Shown here one piece after another: positions 17,641 through 27,207 of a DNA stretch of 64,000 bases. The position numbers were made by a program, and so were the translations under genes. The stretch is from JBBATK01 sp044228285 (GTDB taxonomy: Bacteria > Bacteroidota > Ignavibacteria > Kapaibacteriales > NICIL-2), in contig JBGAVD010000002.1 in NCBI GenBank assembly GCA_044228285.1, positions 682,001 through 746,000 of the forward strand. The letters run 5' to 3'. The notes under the pieces were generated by a model that had not been told where the DNA came from, did no database searches, and saw only the letters and a program-made list of their open reading frames with translations. Position 1 is the stretch's first letter. Every line of letters starts with the position of its first letter.

Positions 17641-18461
17641 GCGTTAACACTCGTGGCAGTATATGGCTCCACATTGCGCTCATCCTCGTTGCGCTCATTA
17701 TGATTTTTCCGATGAGCTGGATGATCATTGTTTCCTTTCACGAGAACCCTGAACGATTTCAGTCGCTATTAGAAATGCTCCAGGCTCCGTTCAGTGTGAA
17801 GAACTACACAGAGACAATTTCTTCCGATGCGTTCGGAACATACTTCCTGAACAGTATTCTCGTTGGCGTCATTGTTACTAGCGCGAACCTCCTACTTTGC
17901 TTTGTCTGCGGTTATGCACTGGCTCGCAAGCGCATACAAGGCATGAAACTTCTTTTTGCGTCGCTCTTGGCAGTCATGATCATTCCACCACAAGTGATCA
18001 TGATTCCTCTTTTCCGAATGATGGTATCGTTTGATTGGATTAACACTTACGCGGCACTGACAGTGCCATGGTTGGTGAGTCCGTTCGGAATCTTTCTGGT
18101 CCGACAGTTCATCGTCGCCTTGCCTGCCGATATGGAAGACGCTGCTCGCTTGGATGGCGCAGGGGAGTGGACCGTGTTATGGCGAGTGGTCATGCCGCTG
18201 TGTCGTCCTGTGCTTACCGTACTAGCGATCTACATTTTTCTCGGTAACTGGAACTCCTTTCTTTACCCCTTTCTCTTTACCAACGACGAAGCACATCGGA
18301 CACTTCCTGTGGGATTGGCCTTTTACTTAGGTAAACAATCGATTGATTGGGGGCACCTTATGGCCGGCGCCAGTATCTCTGCTCTTCCAGTGTTGACTCT
18401 TTTTGTCTTCTTTCAAGGCCAGATCATTAAAGGGCTTACGGCTGGGGCGTTGAAGGAATAG
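17637..18461 (+). CDS. Orphan carbohydrate ABC transporter permease (MalG type)
   Basis: 274-aa inner-membrane permease with six predicted helices. The EAA loop EDAARLDGAGEWTVLWRVVMPL (quoted region about residues 168-189) contacts the ATPase; GNWNSFLYP is typical of the MalG/UgpE branch. Partners expected for such a transporter, namely a MalF-type permease, binding protein and ATPase, are absent from both sides, and the start overlaps the nadD stop by four bases. It could pair with components elsewhere; the substrate is unknown. Confidence 0.88.
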   Translation: MSVNTRGSIWLHIALILVALIMIFPMSWMIIVSFHENPERFQSLLEMLQAPFSVKNYTETISSDAFGTYFLNSILVGVIVTSANLLLCFVCGYALARKRIQGMKLLFASLLAVMIIPPQVIMIPLFRMMVSFDWINTYAALTVPWLVSPFGIFLVRQFIVALPADMEDAARLDGAGEWTVLWRVVMPLCRPVLTVLAIYIFLGNWNSFLYPFLFTNDEAHRTLPVGLAFYLGKQSIDWGHLMAGASISALPVLTLFVFFQGQIIKGLTAGALKE

Positions 18462-18788
18462 CTAGGTCATCAAAGACTCTTTTTGTCAACCGAGCAGCTC
18501 CGCTGCTCGCTGTATCCCTCAAACGAGATTTACCCAATGCGAAAAGCAGCGTTAGGGAACTATTGGCTCCATGCTGTCTGAGCTTCCGTTACAGTGCAAA
18601 TCGTCTGCATAGAACTCAGTAGAGTTGCGGCACTGAGTTGGCTATCGCTGTGTGAACTCATCCAATTCAAGTGATCAGACACTCGGTGATTATCTTTGCA
18701 GTCCGTTTGACCTTAGCAGTATCCTTAGCACTGCTGCGGCTTCTCGCGGACCTTTCAACAGAATTCCCTCTTACTGGTAGCGTTACCT
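18462..18788 (+). other. 327-nt gap before glyS
   Basis: The gap holds a perfect hairpin, CGAGCAGC/GCTGCTCG (18491-18509, TCC loop), a likely end for the permease transcript, and TATCTTTG at 18691-18698, a match to the Bacteroidota -7 consensus though 90 nt from glyS and without a clear TTTG upstream. I see no tRNA, T-box or open frame of note. Confidence 0.5.
18691..18698 (+). promoter_or_regulatory. Candidate -7 element of glyS
   Basis: TATCTTTG is identical to the secG core and lies 90 nt before the glyS ATG. The upstream TTTG element is not evident. Confidence 0.35.
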
Positions 18789-20216
18789 ATGGCACAAGTA
18801 CACACACTCGATAATATCATCTCGCTTTCAAAGCGTCGCGGCTTTGTATTCCAATCTTCAGAGATTTATGGAGGACTCAACGGCTGCTGGGATTATGGTC
18901 CCTTAGGAGTCGAGCTTCTGCGCAATATCAAAGAAGCGTGGTGGCGCGATATGACCTACCGTGAGAACATTGTCGGGCTTGATGCCTCCATTCTAATGCA
19001 CCCACGAACCTGGGAAGCCAGTGGGCACGTGCAGCAGTTTACCGACCCGATGATCGACAACAAAACGAGCAAGGCACGTCATCGTGCAGACAATCTCATT
19101 GAAGATTACATTGAGCGCTTGCGCAAGAAAGAGAAGACTCATGAAGCTGCTGAGATTGAGCGTCGTCTGTCTGAAGCACGCGAGCCAGCTGACTTCTATG
19201 CCATCATCATGGACGCAGGTATCCCTGATCCTGTAAGCGGTACAAAAGACTGGACGGAAGTGCGCAACTTCAATTTGATGTTTAAGACCTTTGTTGGTCC
19301 GCTAGAGGACACGAGCGCTGCTGTATTCTTGCGTCCGGAAACTGCGCAGGGGATCTTTGTCAATTTCAAGAACGTCATGGAGTCTGCGCGTCAAAAGGTG
19401 CCCTTCGGAATAGCGCAAGTGGGTAAGGCTTTCCGAAATGAAATCAACACAAAGAACTTCCTTTTCCGCACGCGCGAGTTTGAGCAAATGGAGATGCAGT
19501 ACTTTGTGAAGCCTGGTAGCGAAATGGAAGCATTTGAGTATTGGCGCGAACAGCGCTGGAATTGGTTCCTTCGCTACGGCATGAAGAGTGAGGCTCTTCA
19601 CCTGAAAGTTCACGAGAAGCTTGCGCACTATGCTAATGCAGCAGTTGACATAGAGTATCGCTTTCCATTCGGTTGGGGCGAGATTGAGGGTATTCATTCA
19701 CGTACAGATTTCGATTTAAATAGACACCAGGAGTATAGCTCAAAGAAGTTAGAGTATGTAGATAACGTGACGAAAGAACGATTTGTTCCTTACGTAGTCG
19801 AAACCTCTGCTGGAGCGTCTCGCTCCTTTATGGCATTCCTCTGTAATGCCTATGATGAAGAAGTTGTTCAGGGTGAGAATGACAAGTCTGAGACCAGAAC
19901 CGTATTGCGCTTTCATCCTCAGTTAGCTCCGGTAAGTGCTGCTGTACTACCTCTTGTCAATAAAGATGGTATGCCTGAAGTTGCCGAGAATATCTACAAG
20001 GATCTTCAAAAGAGTTTCAAAGTTCAGTTTGATGACAGTGGGGCAGTTGGTCGGCGCTATCGTCGTCAGGATGAGATTGGTACTCCTTTCTGCATTACGA
20101 TCGACGGACAATCTGTAGCCGACGGAAGCGTCACTATACGTGAACGGGACAGTATGGCACAGATCCGCCTCGATGCAAGTTCTATCAAATCCTATATTCT
20201 CGATAAAATACTCTAA
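18789..20216 (+). CDS. glyS: Glycyl-tRNA synthetase (alpha2 dimer type)
   Basis: Charges tRNA-Gly in the cytoplasm. This is the single-chain class II enzyme, not the bacterial alpha2beta2 form: it has ISLSKRRGFVFQSSEIYGG near the start, motif 2 region FRNEINTKNFLFRTREFEQMEM (quoted in part), RPETAQGIFVNF, and a C-terminal anticodon-binding domain with GRRYRRQDEIGTPFC. Length of 475 aa fits the Bacteroidota and Firmicutes examples. The next gene begins ten bases after the stop. Confidence 0.95.
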   Translation: MAQVHTLDNIISLSKRRGFVFQSSEIYGGLNGCWDYGPLGVELLRNIKEAWWRDMTYRENIVGLDASILMHPRTWEASGHVQQFTDPMIDNKTSKARHRADNLIEDYIERLRKKEKTHEAAEIERRLSEAREPADFYAIIMDAGIPDPVSGTKDWTEVRNFNLMFKTFVGPLEDTSAAVFLRPETAQGIFVNFKNVMESARQKVPFGIAQVGKAFRNEINTKNFLFRTREFEQMEMQYFVKPGSEMEAFEYWREQRWNWFLRYGMKSEALHLKVHEKLAHYANAAVDIEYRFPFGWGEIEGIHSRTDFDLNRHQEYSSKKLEYVDNVTKERFVPYVVETSAGASRSFMAFLCNAYDEEVVQGENDKSETRTVLRFHPQLAPVSAAVLPLVNKDGMPEVAENIYKDLQKSFKVQFDDSGAVGRRYRRQDEIGTPFCITIDGQSVADGSVTIRERDSMAQIRLDASSIKSYILDKIL

Positions 20217-20226
20217 GATCTGGTTG

Positions 20227-21942
20227 ATGAATCCTCTACGTAGACAACTCAAAAGCCTTGGTTCGCTGCTGACACTGTTTGGTTCCAAGCCAAAAGTGCA
20301 GACGCTTCTTGTCTTGATTTTCCTGACAACGAGCTCAGCCTTTTCGATAGGTTGGTTCATGGGAAGTGATTCTCTCTACTTCAAAATCAACAAGTCGCTG
20401 GAAACCTTTGGAGAGGTTTTTCGACGAGCCTCGACCGAGTATGTAGATGATGTCGATCCCGAGCTATTTGTGCGAAGTGGCATTGACGCAATGATGGCAA
20501 CGTTGGATCCATATTCTGTCTATATGGATCAAGAACAATCTGAGGATTTTGATTCCCAGGTGACTGGTCAATATGTTGGTCTGGGAATCCAGGCGGGTAC
20601 ACGAGACAGTATGCTCACCATTACTGCCGTAGCAGAAGGATATGCAGCGCACCAAGCTGGACTTCGAGTTGGTGACCGTTTGTTGTCACTAGATGGACAC
20701 CGAACCTTAGGTCTGAGTTCGCGTGAACTGCGCAAGTACACACGCGGTGAAGATAGCTCGAAAGTTGATGTGAAAGTTCTTCGTGACGGACTCAGCGATA
20801 CCTTGAGTTTTCAATTGGTCCGAAGGCGAGTTACTGTGTACAGCGTTCCGTACATCCAACGTTTGGCGAACGGTGTTGGGCTCATCAAGCTTGACCGCTT
20901 TTCACGTCGTAGCGCAATGGAAGTCCGCAATGCCATCGACTCCCTGCGAAGCTTGGGGCCAATCAGTGGCTTCATCCTTGATTTGCGAGATAACCCAGGC
21001 GGTTTGCTCGATGCATCGATCAACATTTCTGAGCTCTTTGTGAAGAATGGGGCAACCATTGTGAGTACGAAAGGCCGAAACAACGCAGAGGCGCGAGTGT
21101 ACACCAGTTCATCCGTACCCTACGATGCTGAATCTCCGCTTGTAGTGTTAGTCAATGGTGCTTCAGCATCGGCATCAGAAGTTCTGGCTGGTTGCATTCA
21201 AGACCAGGACCGTGGCGTTATCTGTGGAGTACAGTCATTCGGCAAAGGACTCGTGCAATCGCAATTCAATGTCAGCTACGGCACAAATCTCAAACTGACA
21301 ACCCAGAGATACTATTGTCCTTCCGGAAGATGTGTGCAGCGAATTGACTACTCCAAAAAACGTATCGGTGTTGTAGATACAGCAACGGCACCGCGGAGCT
21401 TTTTTACCGCCAATAAGAGAGTTGTCAAAGACGGATCTGGGATTGCTCCAGATAGCGTCATCAAAGATCGAGAGCTTGTAGAATTTGTGCGAGAGCTGGT
21501 TGAACGCGACATTTTGTTTCGATTTGCAAACGAGTATAGTTCCACGAAAAGCGAACTGCCTTCAGGATTTAACGCATCAACCCTGCTACCAGAGCTGGAG
21601 CGATTTGCCGCTCGTCAAAAGTTCAGTTATCAGAGCACAGCGTTAAAGAAAGTTGCAGAAGCAAAAAAGCTACTCCAAGAACAGAAGTTCTCCAGCTCAA
21701 TTGCGCAACAGCTGGCAGACACAGAATCTTTGATACAAAAGGAGCAACAGAAGATGTTCCGCATACATTCTGCTCAGATTGCTAAGCTCTTGGATAAGGA
21801 AGTGAGACAACGATTCATGAGTGATCGACAACTCCTGAACTACATGATGCGTGACGACGAGCTGGTTCAGAAGGCATCAGACTTAGCATTGTCTGATGCG
21901 TACCGAGCTTTACTCAGGCAGCCCCTTGCAACGCGCGAGTAG
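20227..21942 (+). CDS. S41 family C-terminal processing protease
   Basis: Serine protease of the Ctp/Prc family with an N-terminal membrane anchor (about residues 17-40). It has an N-terminal helical domain with DPYSVYMDQEQ, a PDZ domain (about 105-185, GLGIQAG...AGLRVGDRLLSLDG) and the protease core with GLIKLDRFS, DLRDNPGGLL, the Ser motif NGASASASE and the Lys in SFGKGLVQS. About 150 extra C-terminal residues are charged helices, as in Bacteroidota homologues. Such enzymes trim envelope proteins in the periplasm. ATG 20227 gives 571 aa; an upstream in-frame start would overlap glyS. Confidence 0.9.
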   Translation: MNPLRRQLKSLGSLLTLFGSKPKVQTLLVLIFLTTSSAFSIGWFMGSDSLYFKINKSLETFGEVFRRASTEYVDDVDPELFVRSGIDAMMATLDPYSVYMDQEQSEDFDSQVTGQYVGLGIQAGTRDSMLTITAVAEGYAAHQAGLRVGDRLLSLDGHRTLGLSSRELRKYTRGEDSSKVDVKVLRDGLSDTLSFQLVRRRVTVYSVPYIQRLANGVGLIKLDRFSRRSAMEVRNAIDSLRSLGPISGFILDLRDNPGGLLDASINISELFVKNGATIVSTKGRNNAEARVYTSSSVPYDAESPLVVLVNGASASASEVLAGCIQDQDRGVICGVQSFGKGLVQSQFNVSYGTNLKLTTQRYYCPSGRCVQRIDYSKKRIGVVDTATAPRSFFTANKRVVKDGSGIAPDSVIKDRELVEFVRELVERDILFRFANEYSSTKSELPSGFNASTLLPELERFAARQKFSYQSTALKKVAEAKKLLQEQKFSSSIAQQLADTESLIQKEQQKMFRIHSAQIAKLLDKEVRQRFMSDRQLLNYMMRDDELVQKASDLALSDAYRALLRQPLATRE

Positions 21943-22040
21943 GAGAGCGCTGCCTGTGAGCCCCGGAGCTCTATTACAGAAGCAGCAGTAGATTTCATCG
22001 CAGAGCACAGCGCAGCTGTGCCTGCATACCAAAGAATCTC

Positions 22041-22262
22041 ATGAAGATCCACTGTGTAATCACAGAAACAGGCTCTGTTGTTCTGAGTGAAGAAGAGCAA
22101 GAGAAGCTTCGAGTGTTTTCTGGACAACATTGCGTGCTAAGCCTTGACTTTGAAGAGAAGTCGGACGTTCAGCGCATCGCAAGTATTCAGTCGCTGGAAG
22201 AGGATGTTGTTCGTGCTGGACTCGCACAGGAGGGGGCATGGAATTGCAATCCAAACTCTTAG
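22041..22262 (+). CDS. Small protein, AbrB-like antitoxin candidate
   Basis: 73-aa protein. Residues 1-38 (KIHCVITETGSVVLSEEEQE...FSGQHCVLSLDFEE) resemble the swapped-hairpin AbrB/SpoVT fold, in which the motif is a short strand, a Gly turn, a helix and a strand ending in basic or acidic residues. The C-terminal half is helical and acidic, as in antitoxins that wrap a toxin. It overlaps the next gene by 25 nt. The resemblance is by eye and the family is not secure. A small hairpin (22005-22021) lies just upstream. Confidence 0.5.
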   Translation: MKIHCVITETGSVVLSEEEQEKLRVFSGQHCVLSLDFEEKSDVQRIASIQSLEEDVVRAGLAQEGAWNCNPNS

Positions 22263-22690
22263 AACCCGACCAGCTTGTTGGAAGAAAAGCGGTGCAAAGT
22301 GTTATTGTAGAAACTGAGTTTCTTATCGACTTTTTGCAGACGAGAGATTCACCTAGTACGTTGCGACAAGTACTTTCAAAAGCACTCTGTTACACCACTG
22401 TCGTTCAGATCAGCGAAGTCCTTGCACAGTGCACGAGTACGTCACAGCGCGACGCTGCACTGGCAATGTGTTCACTCGTTCGACCCCTTGGAGTACCTCC
22501 GAGATACGCCCTAAACATCTCCTTCTACCTCCAGAAGCTTGCTGAACTCGGTCAGGAAGAGCCCCTCAGATTCGCCTTAAGCGCTTCAATTTCGCAGTTT
22601 AGCAAAGTTCCTGTGCTCACAGTTCAATACGAATCTCTATATTCGCGGCTTGATATTCCGACAATAAAGCCAGAATCCCTTCGTTCATGA
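22238..22690 (+). CDS. PIN-like domain protein with lost acidic residues
   Basis: 150-aa protein with the strand-helix order of a PIN nuclease: VIVETEFLIDFLQ (first strand and helix), TTVVQISEVLAQ, and ALSASISQFSKVPVLTVQYESL, the usual C-terminal helix and strand. PIN enzymes need a cluster of Asp/Glu for metal. Here the first Asp is replaced by Glu25, Glu60 is kept, but the third site (before ALSAS) and the fourth (Gln130 in LTVQYESL) are not acidic. It may therefore bind RNA or its partner without cutting. A strong Shine-Dalgarno site (AGGAGGGGG) precedes the ATG inside the upstream gene. The pair resembles a VapBC-type unit, perhaps repurposed. It sits just before the primary sigma factor. 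Confidence 0.5.
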   Translation: MELQSKLLEPDQLVGRKAVQSVIVETEFLIDFLQTRDSPSTLRQVLSKALCYTTVVQISEVLAQCTSTSQRDAALAMCSLVRPLGVPPRYALNISFYLQKLAELGQEEPLRFALSASISQFSKVPVLTVQYESLYSRLDIPTIKPESLRS

Positions 22691-22821
22691 GCAATTGTCA
22701 GGATGATTGATAGCTCAACCATCTTGCTCTGCCTAAGGGTACTCAGTGTTTTTACAGCTAATGTTTGCTCAGGACTATCGCAGTCTAACAGAGCCAAAAT
22801 CATCATCAGTGGATAGATCGA

Positions 22822-23685
22822 ATGAGAATAACGAAACAATACACGAATCGTGAAAGTCAATCACTCGACAAGTATTTACAGGAAATTGGTCGAGTAGAGT
22901 TGTTGACCGGGAACGATGAAATTGTTCTCGCTCAAGCTATTAAGCGCGGCAGCGCCGAGGGTGAAATCGCCCTTGAACGACTAGTCAAAGCCAACCTGCG
23001 TTTCGTAGTATCAGTTGCCAAGCAATATCAGAATCAAGGTTTGTCGTTAGGTGACTTGATTAATGAGGGTAACCTTGGTCTGATCAAGGCAGCAAAGCGT
23101 TTCGACGAGACCCGCGGTTTTAAGTTTATCTCCTACGCAGTATGGTGGATTCGCCAGTCTATCCTGCAGGCTTTGGCTGAGCAGTCACGTATTGTTCGTT
23201 TGCCACTCAACCGTGTTGGTGCTTTGAACAAAATCGGTAAGAAGTTCTCTGAACTCGAGCAATTGTATGAGCGCGAACCAACCGCTGCGGAATTGGCAGA
23301 GCAGCTCGAAATGAGCATTGCAGAGATTGCGGAGACCATTAAGATTTCCGGTCGTCACCTGTCGGTTGATGCTCCCTTTGTACAAGGTGAAGACAATCGT
23401 CTCCTCGACATTTTGCCAAACGATCTTCAACCGCCACCAGATTCTGATCTGATGCTGGAATCTCTGCGCATTGAGGTTCAGCAAGTTCTCAAGACCCTTT
23501 CAGAACGCGAAGCAGAAGTGATTCGCTTGTATTTCGGTTTGGAAGACAAGCAGTGTTTGACCCTTGAAGAGATCGGTGAGAAGTTCAATCTGACACGTGA
23601 GCGCGTTCGCCAAATCAAAGAAAAGGCTATTCGTCGCTTGCGACATGCTTCACGCTCAAAATCTCTACGAACCTATCTGGGCTAA
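22822..23685 (+). CDS. rpoD: RNA polymerase primary sigma factor (short Bacteroidota type)
   Basis: 287-aa sigma-70 factor. Regions run in order: 1.2 ([16 protein letters not shown]), 2.1-2.4 with [18 protein letters not shown] and [16 protein letters not shown], region 3 and the 4.2 helix-turn-helix [21 protein letters not shown]. The lack of a long region 1.1 and the length fit the housekeeping sigma of Bacteroidota, which reads TTTG/TAnnTTTG promoters; several such promoters occur in this window. The start is fixed by the conserved N-terminal residues. The gene follows the PIN-like gene by 131 nt and ends before a strong hairpin. Confidence 0.93.
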   Translation: MRITKQYTNRESQSLDKYLQEIGRVELLTGNDEIVLAQAIKRGSAEGEIALERLVKANLRFVVSVAKQYQNQGLSLGDLINEGNLGLIKAAKRFDETRGFKFISYAVWWIRQSILQALAEQSRIVRLPLNRVGALNKIGKKFSELEQLYEREPTAAELAEQLEMSIAEIAETIKISGRHLSVDAPFVQGEDNRLLDILPNDLQPPPDSDLMLESLRIEVQQVLKTLSEREAEVIRLYFGLEDKQCLTLEEIGEKFNLTRERVRQIKEKAIRRLRHASRSKSLRTYLG

Positions 23686-24135
23686 AGCTACGAGCGTTTG
23701 TATGGTACCTTTTGCAAGGGACTGCTTCAGCATTGAAGTGGTCCTTTGTCATATAAGGTGCATTCCAGACCTTACATAGATTATACAGCTCATTTTCTCT
23801 CAGCGAAGGTCTCCTTCGTGGACTTGACAATGAACCTGGGTTGAGATTCGTCCACGCAGTAGTTTTGCACTGGCATCTCAACCTGCTTAGACTTGGTTCA
23901 ATGTTGTTTGACCATGGTCTGAATAGCGCTAAACGACGTGCAGTCGAGTCAGACTCCAGCCTGTGCTAGTTTCTACGACTACTCGAGAAAAGTGTCCTGT
24001 AGGTGGTTAGAGAGGTTGAACCGGCGAAGGAACACTGGACTTTAGGTAGAGCAAACGAGATAATATCTGTAGCGAAGCTCTATGCTGAGGAAAGCAGGAG
24101 AGACCGCCTTGAGTCTTTGATTTTTTATTGAGTTC
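23686..24135 (+). other. 450-nt gap after the sigma factor gene
   Basis: Besides the hairpin at 23716-23747, it contains a 9-bp inverted repeat GGTTGAGAT (23839-23847) and ATCTCAACC (23875-23883). A frame without ATG is open for about 70 codons but looks like no known protein. I see no tRNA or known riboswitch. Confidence 0.4.
23716..23750 (+). terminator. Hairpin after the sigma factor gene
   Basis: AAGGGACTGCTTCA (23716-23729) pairs along its full 14 bp with TGAAGTGGTCCTTT (23734-23747), using three G-T pairs, with a four-base loop. Few T residues follow, so the strength is uncertain. Confidence 0.6.
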
Positions 24136-24906
24136 ATGATCAAATTTCTGTACACAGTCCTGGTTTTATCAGCGCTTTTCAGCGTTGAGCTGGGCTTTGC
24201 GCAGAAAGCCGGAAAAGACAAGTCCGCTAAACCGAATGAGGAGGCGAAGGTATCGGCAGAGCGTGATAGTACCAAAGCGCTGATACAAGACCCTTCAGAT
24301 ACATTGTATGTATTTGAACCATCCCACTCCTTGCTTCAAAGTGCAGTAGGCACTAGTGTGTCGCATTCTGCCTATGGACCTCATGTTGTCATTTCAGGCA
24401 ATGGCTATGGATTTGGTTTCTTCTATCAAACCGAACTGGATGCCAATACTATGTTGATGGCTGATTTCTTTGCATCCGGTGCTCGCAACACAGCGGAGTT
24501 TGAGGTTCAAGACGGATACTACATCTATGTTCCGAACAAAGTCCATCGAGTGTTCATTCTGCCATTCATGATTGCAATCAATCGCACACTTTTTGCCGAG
24601 TCGATGAGTGAGCGTATGCGTCCGTACCTCATTGGCGGAGTAGGTTTGAACTGCGTTCTGGTTGGCTCGTACGACCCGTATAGTAGTGACTTCTTTCAAT
24701 CGATAGGGAGCTCAGTATCGTATCTTCGACCTGGAGCATTTGTAGGAGTCGGAGCAGCCATTCAGAATACGGAGAAAAGCACTATTTCTTTTGACGCTCG
24801 ATACTATTACCTGCCATTCGGCGGTGACGGTATTGAGAGTATTCGAAATGTGCCGATGCGAGAGTTTAACGGATTGTTTCTTTCGCTTTCAGTTGGTTTT
24901 CGCTAA
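24136..24906 (+). CDS. Predicted outer-membrane beta-barrel protein
   Basis: 256-aa protein with a signal peptide (MIKFLYTVLVLSALFSVELGFAQ, cleavage likely after residue 22), a Lys/Glu-rich linker and then alternating aromatic strands ending in SLSVGFR, the C-terminal aromatic pattern used for barrel insertion. Glycine-tyrosine-rich turns (GNGYGFGFFYQTELD) are typical of Bacteroidota porin-like barrels. No specific family is recognised. The gene stands alone ahead of fumC with 115 nt between. Confidence 0.7.
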   Translation: MIKFLYTVLVLSALFSVELGFAQKAGKDKSAKPNEEAKVSAERDSTKALIQDPSDTLYVFEPSHSLLQSAVGTSVSHSAYGPHVVISGNGYGFGFFYQTELDANTMLMADFFASGARNTAEFEVQDGYYIYVPNKVHRVFILPFMIAINRTLFAESMSERMRPYLIGGVGLNCVLVGSYDPYSSDFFQSIGSSVSYLRPGAFVGVGAAIQNTEKSTISFDARYYYLPFGGDGIESIRNVPMREFNGLFLSLSVGFR

Positions 24907-25021
24907 GCAAGTTCAGCATTCGAACGGATTGAAAGCAAGAGAAAGGGGCTTGCTGTTTGAGTTGAGCGTTTAGAGAAGACAAGAAGTGATCACCATTTAT
25001 CTACCATTATTCAACTTTACT

Positions 25022-26407
25022 ATGCGTATTGAATCGGATACCATGGGGAGCATAGAAGTTCCCGCTGATAAATATTATGGAGCACAAACAGCTCGCTCTC
25101 TTGTTCACTTTGCCATCGGTATTGAACGCATGCCGAGAGAGCTCATACGAGCACTTGGAATACTGAAGAAAGCTGCAGCAGCTGTCAACCATGACTTAGG
25201 CACGTTGAGCGCTGAAAAGTATCAATGGATTGCACAAGCAGCAGATGAAGTTATTGCTGGAAGTCTCGATGATCACTTTCCCTTGTCTATATGGCAGACA
25301 GGCTCTGGTACCCAAACCAATATGAACACGAACGAGGTGATCTCGAATCGAGCGATTGAGATTGCTGGTGGCGAGATGGGCTCGAAGAAGCCGGTGCATC
25401 CGAATGACGATGTAAATAAAGCACAGAGTTCTAATGACACCTTTCCAACTGCAATGCACATTGCTGCGGCAGAGCAAATCGTTCGTCACTTGTTGCCAGC
25501 CGTAGAGAAACTTCGAAACACCTTAGCCAAGAAAAGCGAAGAGTTTGCTGGATTGATCAAGAGCGGACGTACACACCTTATGGATGCGACGCCCGTGAGT
25601 TTGGGGCAGGAGTTTGGTGGGTATGCACAGCAGTTGACTAATGACATTGAGAGAATTCGGTACTGTCTTGGAGGACTCTACGAACTCGCACTCGGTGGTA
25701 CAGCGGTTGGTACAGGTTTGAACACCCACCCTGAGTTTGCAGTTCGCGGAGCAGCAAAGATTGCTGAGTTTACTGGCTTACCTTTCGTCACTGCTCCAAA
25801 CAAGTTTGAGTCGCTCGCTGCTCACGATGCCTTGGTGTTTGCTCACGGTTCTCTGAAAACCTTAGCTGCATCACTCATGAAGCTGGCGAATGATGTCCGC
25901 TGGATGGCTTCAGGTCCGCGCTGTGGGTTGAACGAGATTATGATTCCAGAGAACGAACCTGGATCCTCCATTATGCCAGGTAAAGTCAATCCAACCCAAA
26001 GCGAAGCAATGACTATGGTTGCAACGCAAGTGTTCGGCAATGATGCAGCGATCAACTTTGGTGGGGCTTCTGGAAACTTCGAGCTCAATGTTTTCAAACC
26101 TGTCATCATCTACAATTTTCTACAAAGCGTACGCCTTCTTGGTGATACCTGCATCATGTTTGAAGAACATTGTGCGGAAGGGATTGAACCAAATGTGGCA
26201 AAACTTGATTATTACAATAAGAACACCTTGATGCTTGTAACAGCATTGAATCCACACATTGGATACGATAAGGCAGCCAAGATCGCTAAGCATGCGCACA
26301 AGACGGGTGGGACCCTTCGTCAAGCGGCTATCGACTTAGAGATTCTGGACGGAGAACGTTTCGATGCGCTTGTGAAACCAGAAGAAATGTTGGGACCACA
26401 TGTCTAA
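25022..26407 (+). CDS. fumC: Fumarate hydratase class II
   Basis: Catalyses fumarate to L-malate in the TCA cycle; cytoplasmic homotetramer. The family signature [13 protein letters not shown] is at about residues 316-328, the substrate-binding segment is [18 protein letters not shown] ([14 protein letters not shown]), and [11 protein letters not shown] and [11 protein letters not shown] are conserved. The N-terminal [23 protein letters not shown] start is canonical and fixes ATG 25022 over an upstream GTG frame. 461 aa is normal. It overlaps the next SDR gene by eight bases. A malic enzyme at 41728 could use its product. Confidence 0.95.
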   Translation: MRIESDTMGSIEVPADKYYGAQTARSLVHFAIGIERMPRELIRALGILKKAAAAVNHDLGTLSAEKYQWIAQAADEVIAGSLDDHFPLSIWQTGSGTQTNMNTNEVISNRAIEIAGGEMGSKKPVHPNDDVNKAQSSNDTFPTAMHIAAAEQIVRHLLPAVEKLRNTLAKKSEEFAGLIKSGRTHLMDATPVSLGQEFGGYAQQLTNDIERIRYCLGGLYELALGGTAVGTGLNTHPEFAVRGAAKIAEFTGLPFVTAPNKFESLAAHDALVFAHGSLKTLAASLMKLANDVRWMASGPRCGLNEIMIPENEPGSSIMPGKVNPTQSEAMTMVATQVFGNDAAINFGGASGNFELNVFKPVIIYNFLQSVRLLGDTCIMFEEHCAEGIEPNVAKLDYYNKNTLMLVTALNPHIGYDKAAKIAKHAHKTGGTLRQAAIDLEILDGERFDALVKPEEMLGPHV

Positions 26408-27200
26408 TGCAGCATTAGCAAAGCGTCCATCGTTCCCTGAGGCATGGTCACTTGTCGGCAGAGTAGCCGTGGTAACTGGTGCGAGCAAAGGAATTGGTCG
26501 TGCTGTAGCTGAGGAGCTTGCGAGCTTTGGTGCGCGCGTATACATGCTTGCTCGAACGGAGGCGGATGTCAGCCAGGCTGTTGCTGATATGCTTTCTCGT
26601 GGTCTGGATGTGCATGGATATGCCTGTGATGTTTCGAAGGCTCCGCAGCGCAACTCGTTCTATGAATGGTTCCGTGAGCGTGAATCGTGCTTGCATGTGC
26701 TGGTTAATAATGTTGGTACAAACATCCGAAAACGAACAATGGAGTATAGTGAAGAAGAGATAAAGCACCTCTTTGACACGAATCTTCATTCTGCCTTTGA
26801 GTTGTGTCGACGTCTGCATGCTGAACTTTCATCTGCGAAAGGTGCCTCTGTAGTGAATGTGGCTTCAACTAATGGTTTGACCTATGCAAGAACAGGATCA
26901 CCATACTCAATGACCAAGGCAGCGCTCATACATCTCTCTCGATACCTGGCAGTTGAGTGGGCACCGGATGACATACGTGTGAATGCAGTAGCGCCTTGGT
27001 ACATACGTACACCTTTAACTGAGAAAGTCTTGTCGAATGAAGACTACTTACACGAAGTCATCGAGCGTACTCCGATGAAACGTGTAGGAACCGTGGAAGA
27101 AGTTGCACATGCGGTGAGTTTTTTGTGTTTACCGGCTGCCTCATACATCACTGGACAATGTCTGGCGGTCGATGGTGGCTTCACTCAATACGGATTCTAA
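26400..27200 (+). CDS. SDR family oxidoreductase, tropinone reductase-like
   Basis: 266-aa classical short-chain dehydrogenase. The cofactor loop is TGASKGIG, the NNVG motif is present, and the catalytic Ser (VASTNG) and Tyr-x3-Lys (YSMTK) are intact. The ending [11 protein letters not shown] resembles the tropinone reductase and glucose dehydrogenase branch. Arg after the second strand (LARTE) suggests NADPH use. The substrate cannot be told. It overlaps fumC by eight bases and is followed seven bases later by the TPR gene, suggesting one operon of unrelated functions. Confidence 0.88.
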   Translation: MSNAALAKRPSFPEAWSLVGRVAVVTGASKGIGRAVAEELASFGARVYMLARTEADVSQAVADMLSRGLDVHGYACDVSKAPQRNSFYEWFRERESCLHVLVNNVGTNIRKRTMEYSEEEIKHLFDTNLHSAFELCRRLHAELSSAKGASVVNVASTNGLTYARTGSPYSMTKAALIHLSRYLAVEWAPDDIRVNAVAPWYIRTPLTEKVLSNEDYLHEVIERTPMKRVGTVEEVAHAVSFLCLPAASYITGQCLAVDGGFTQYGF

Positions 27201-27207
27201 AGCTAGA

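Noticed and set aside
23748..24135. Frame of about 70 codons without ATG after the sigma factor gene
   Set aside because: No start codon, no motif and rare-looking composition.
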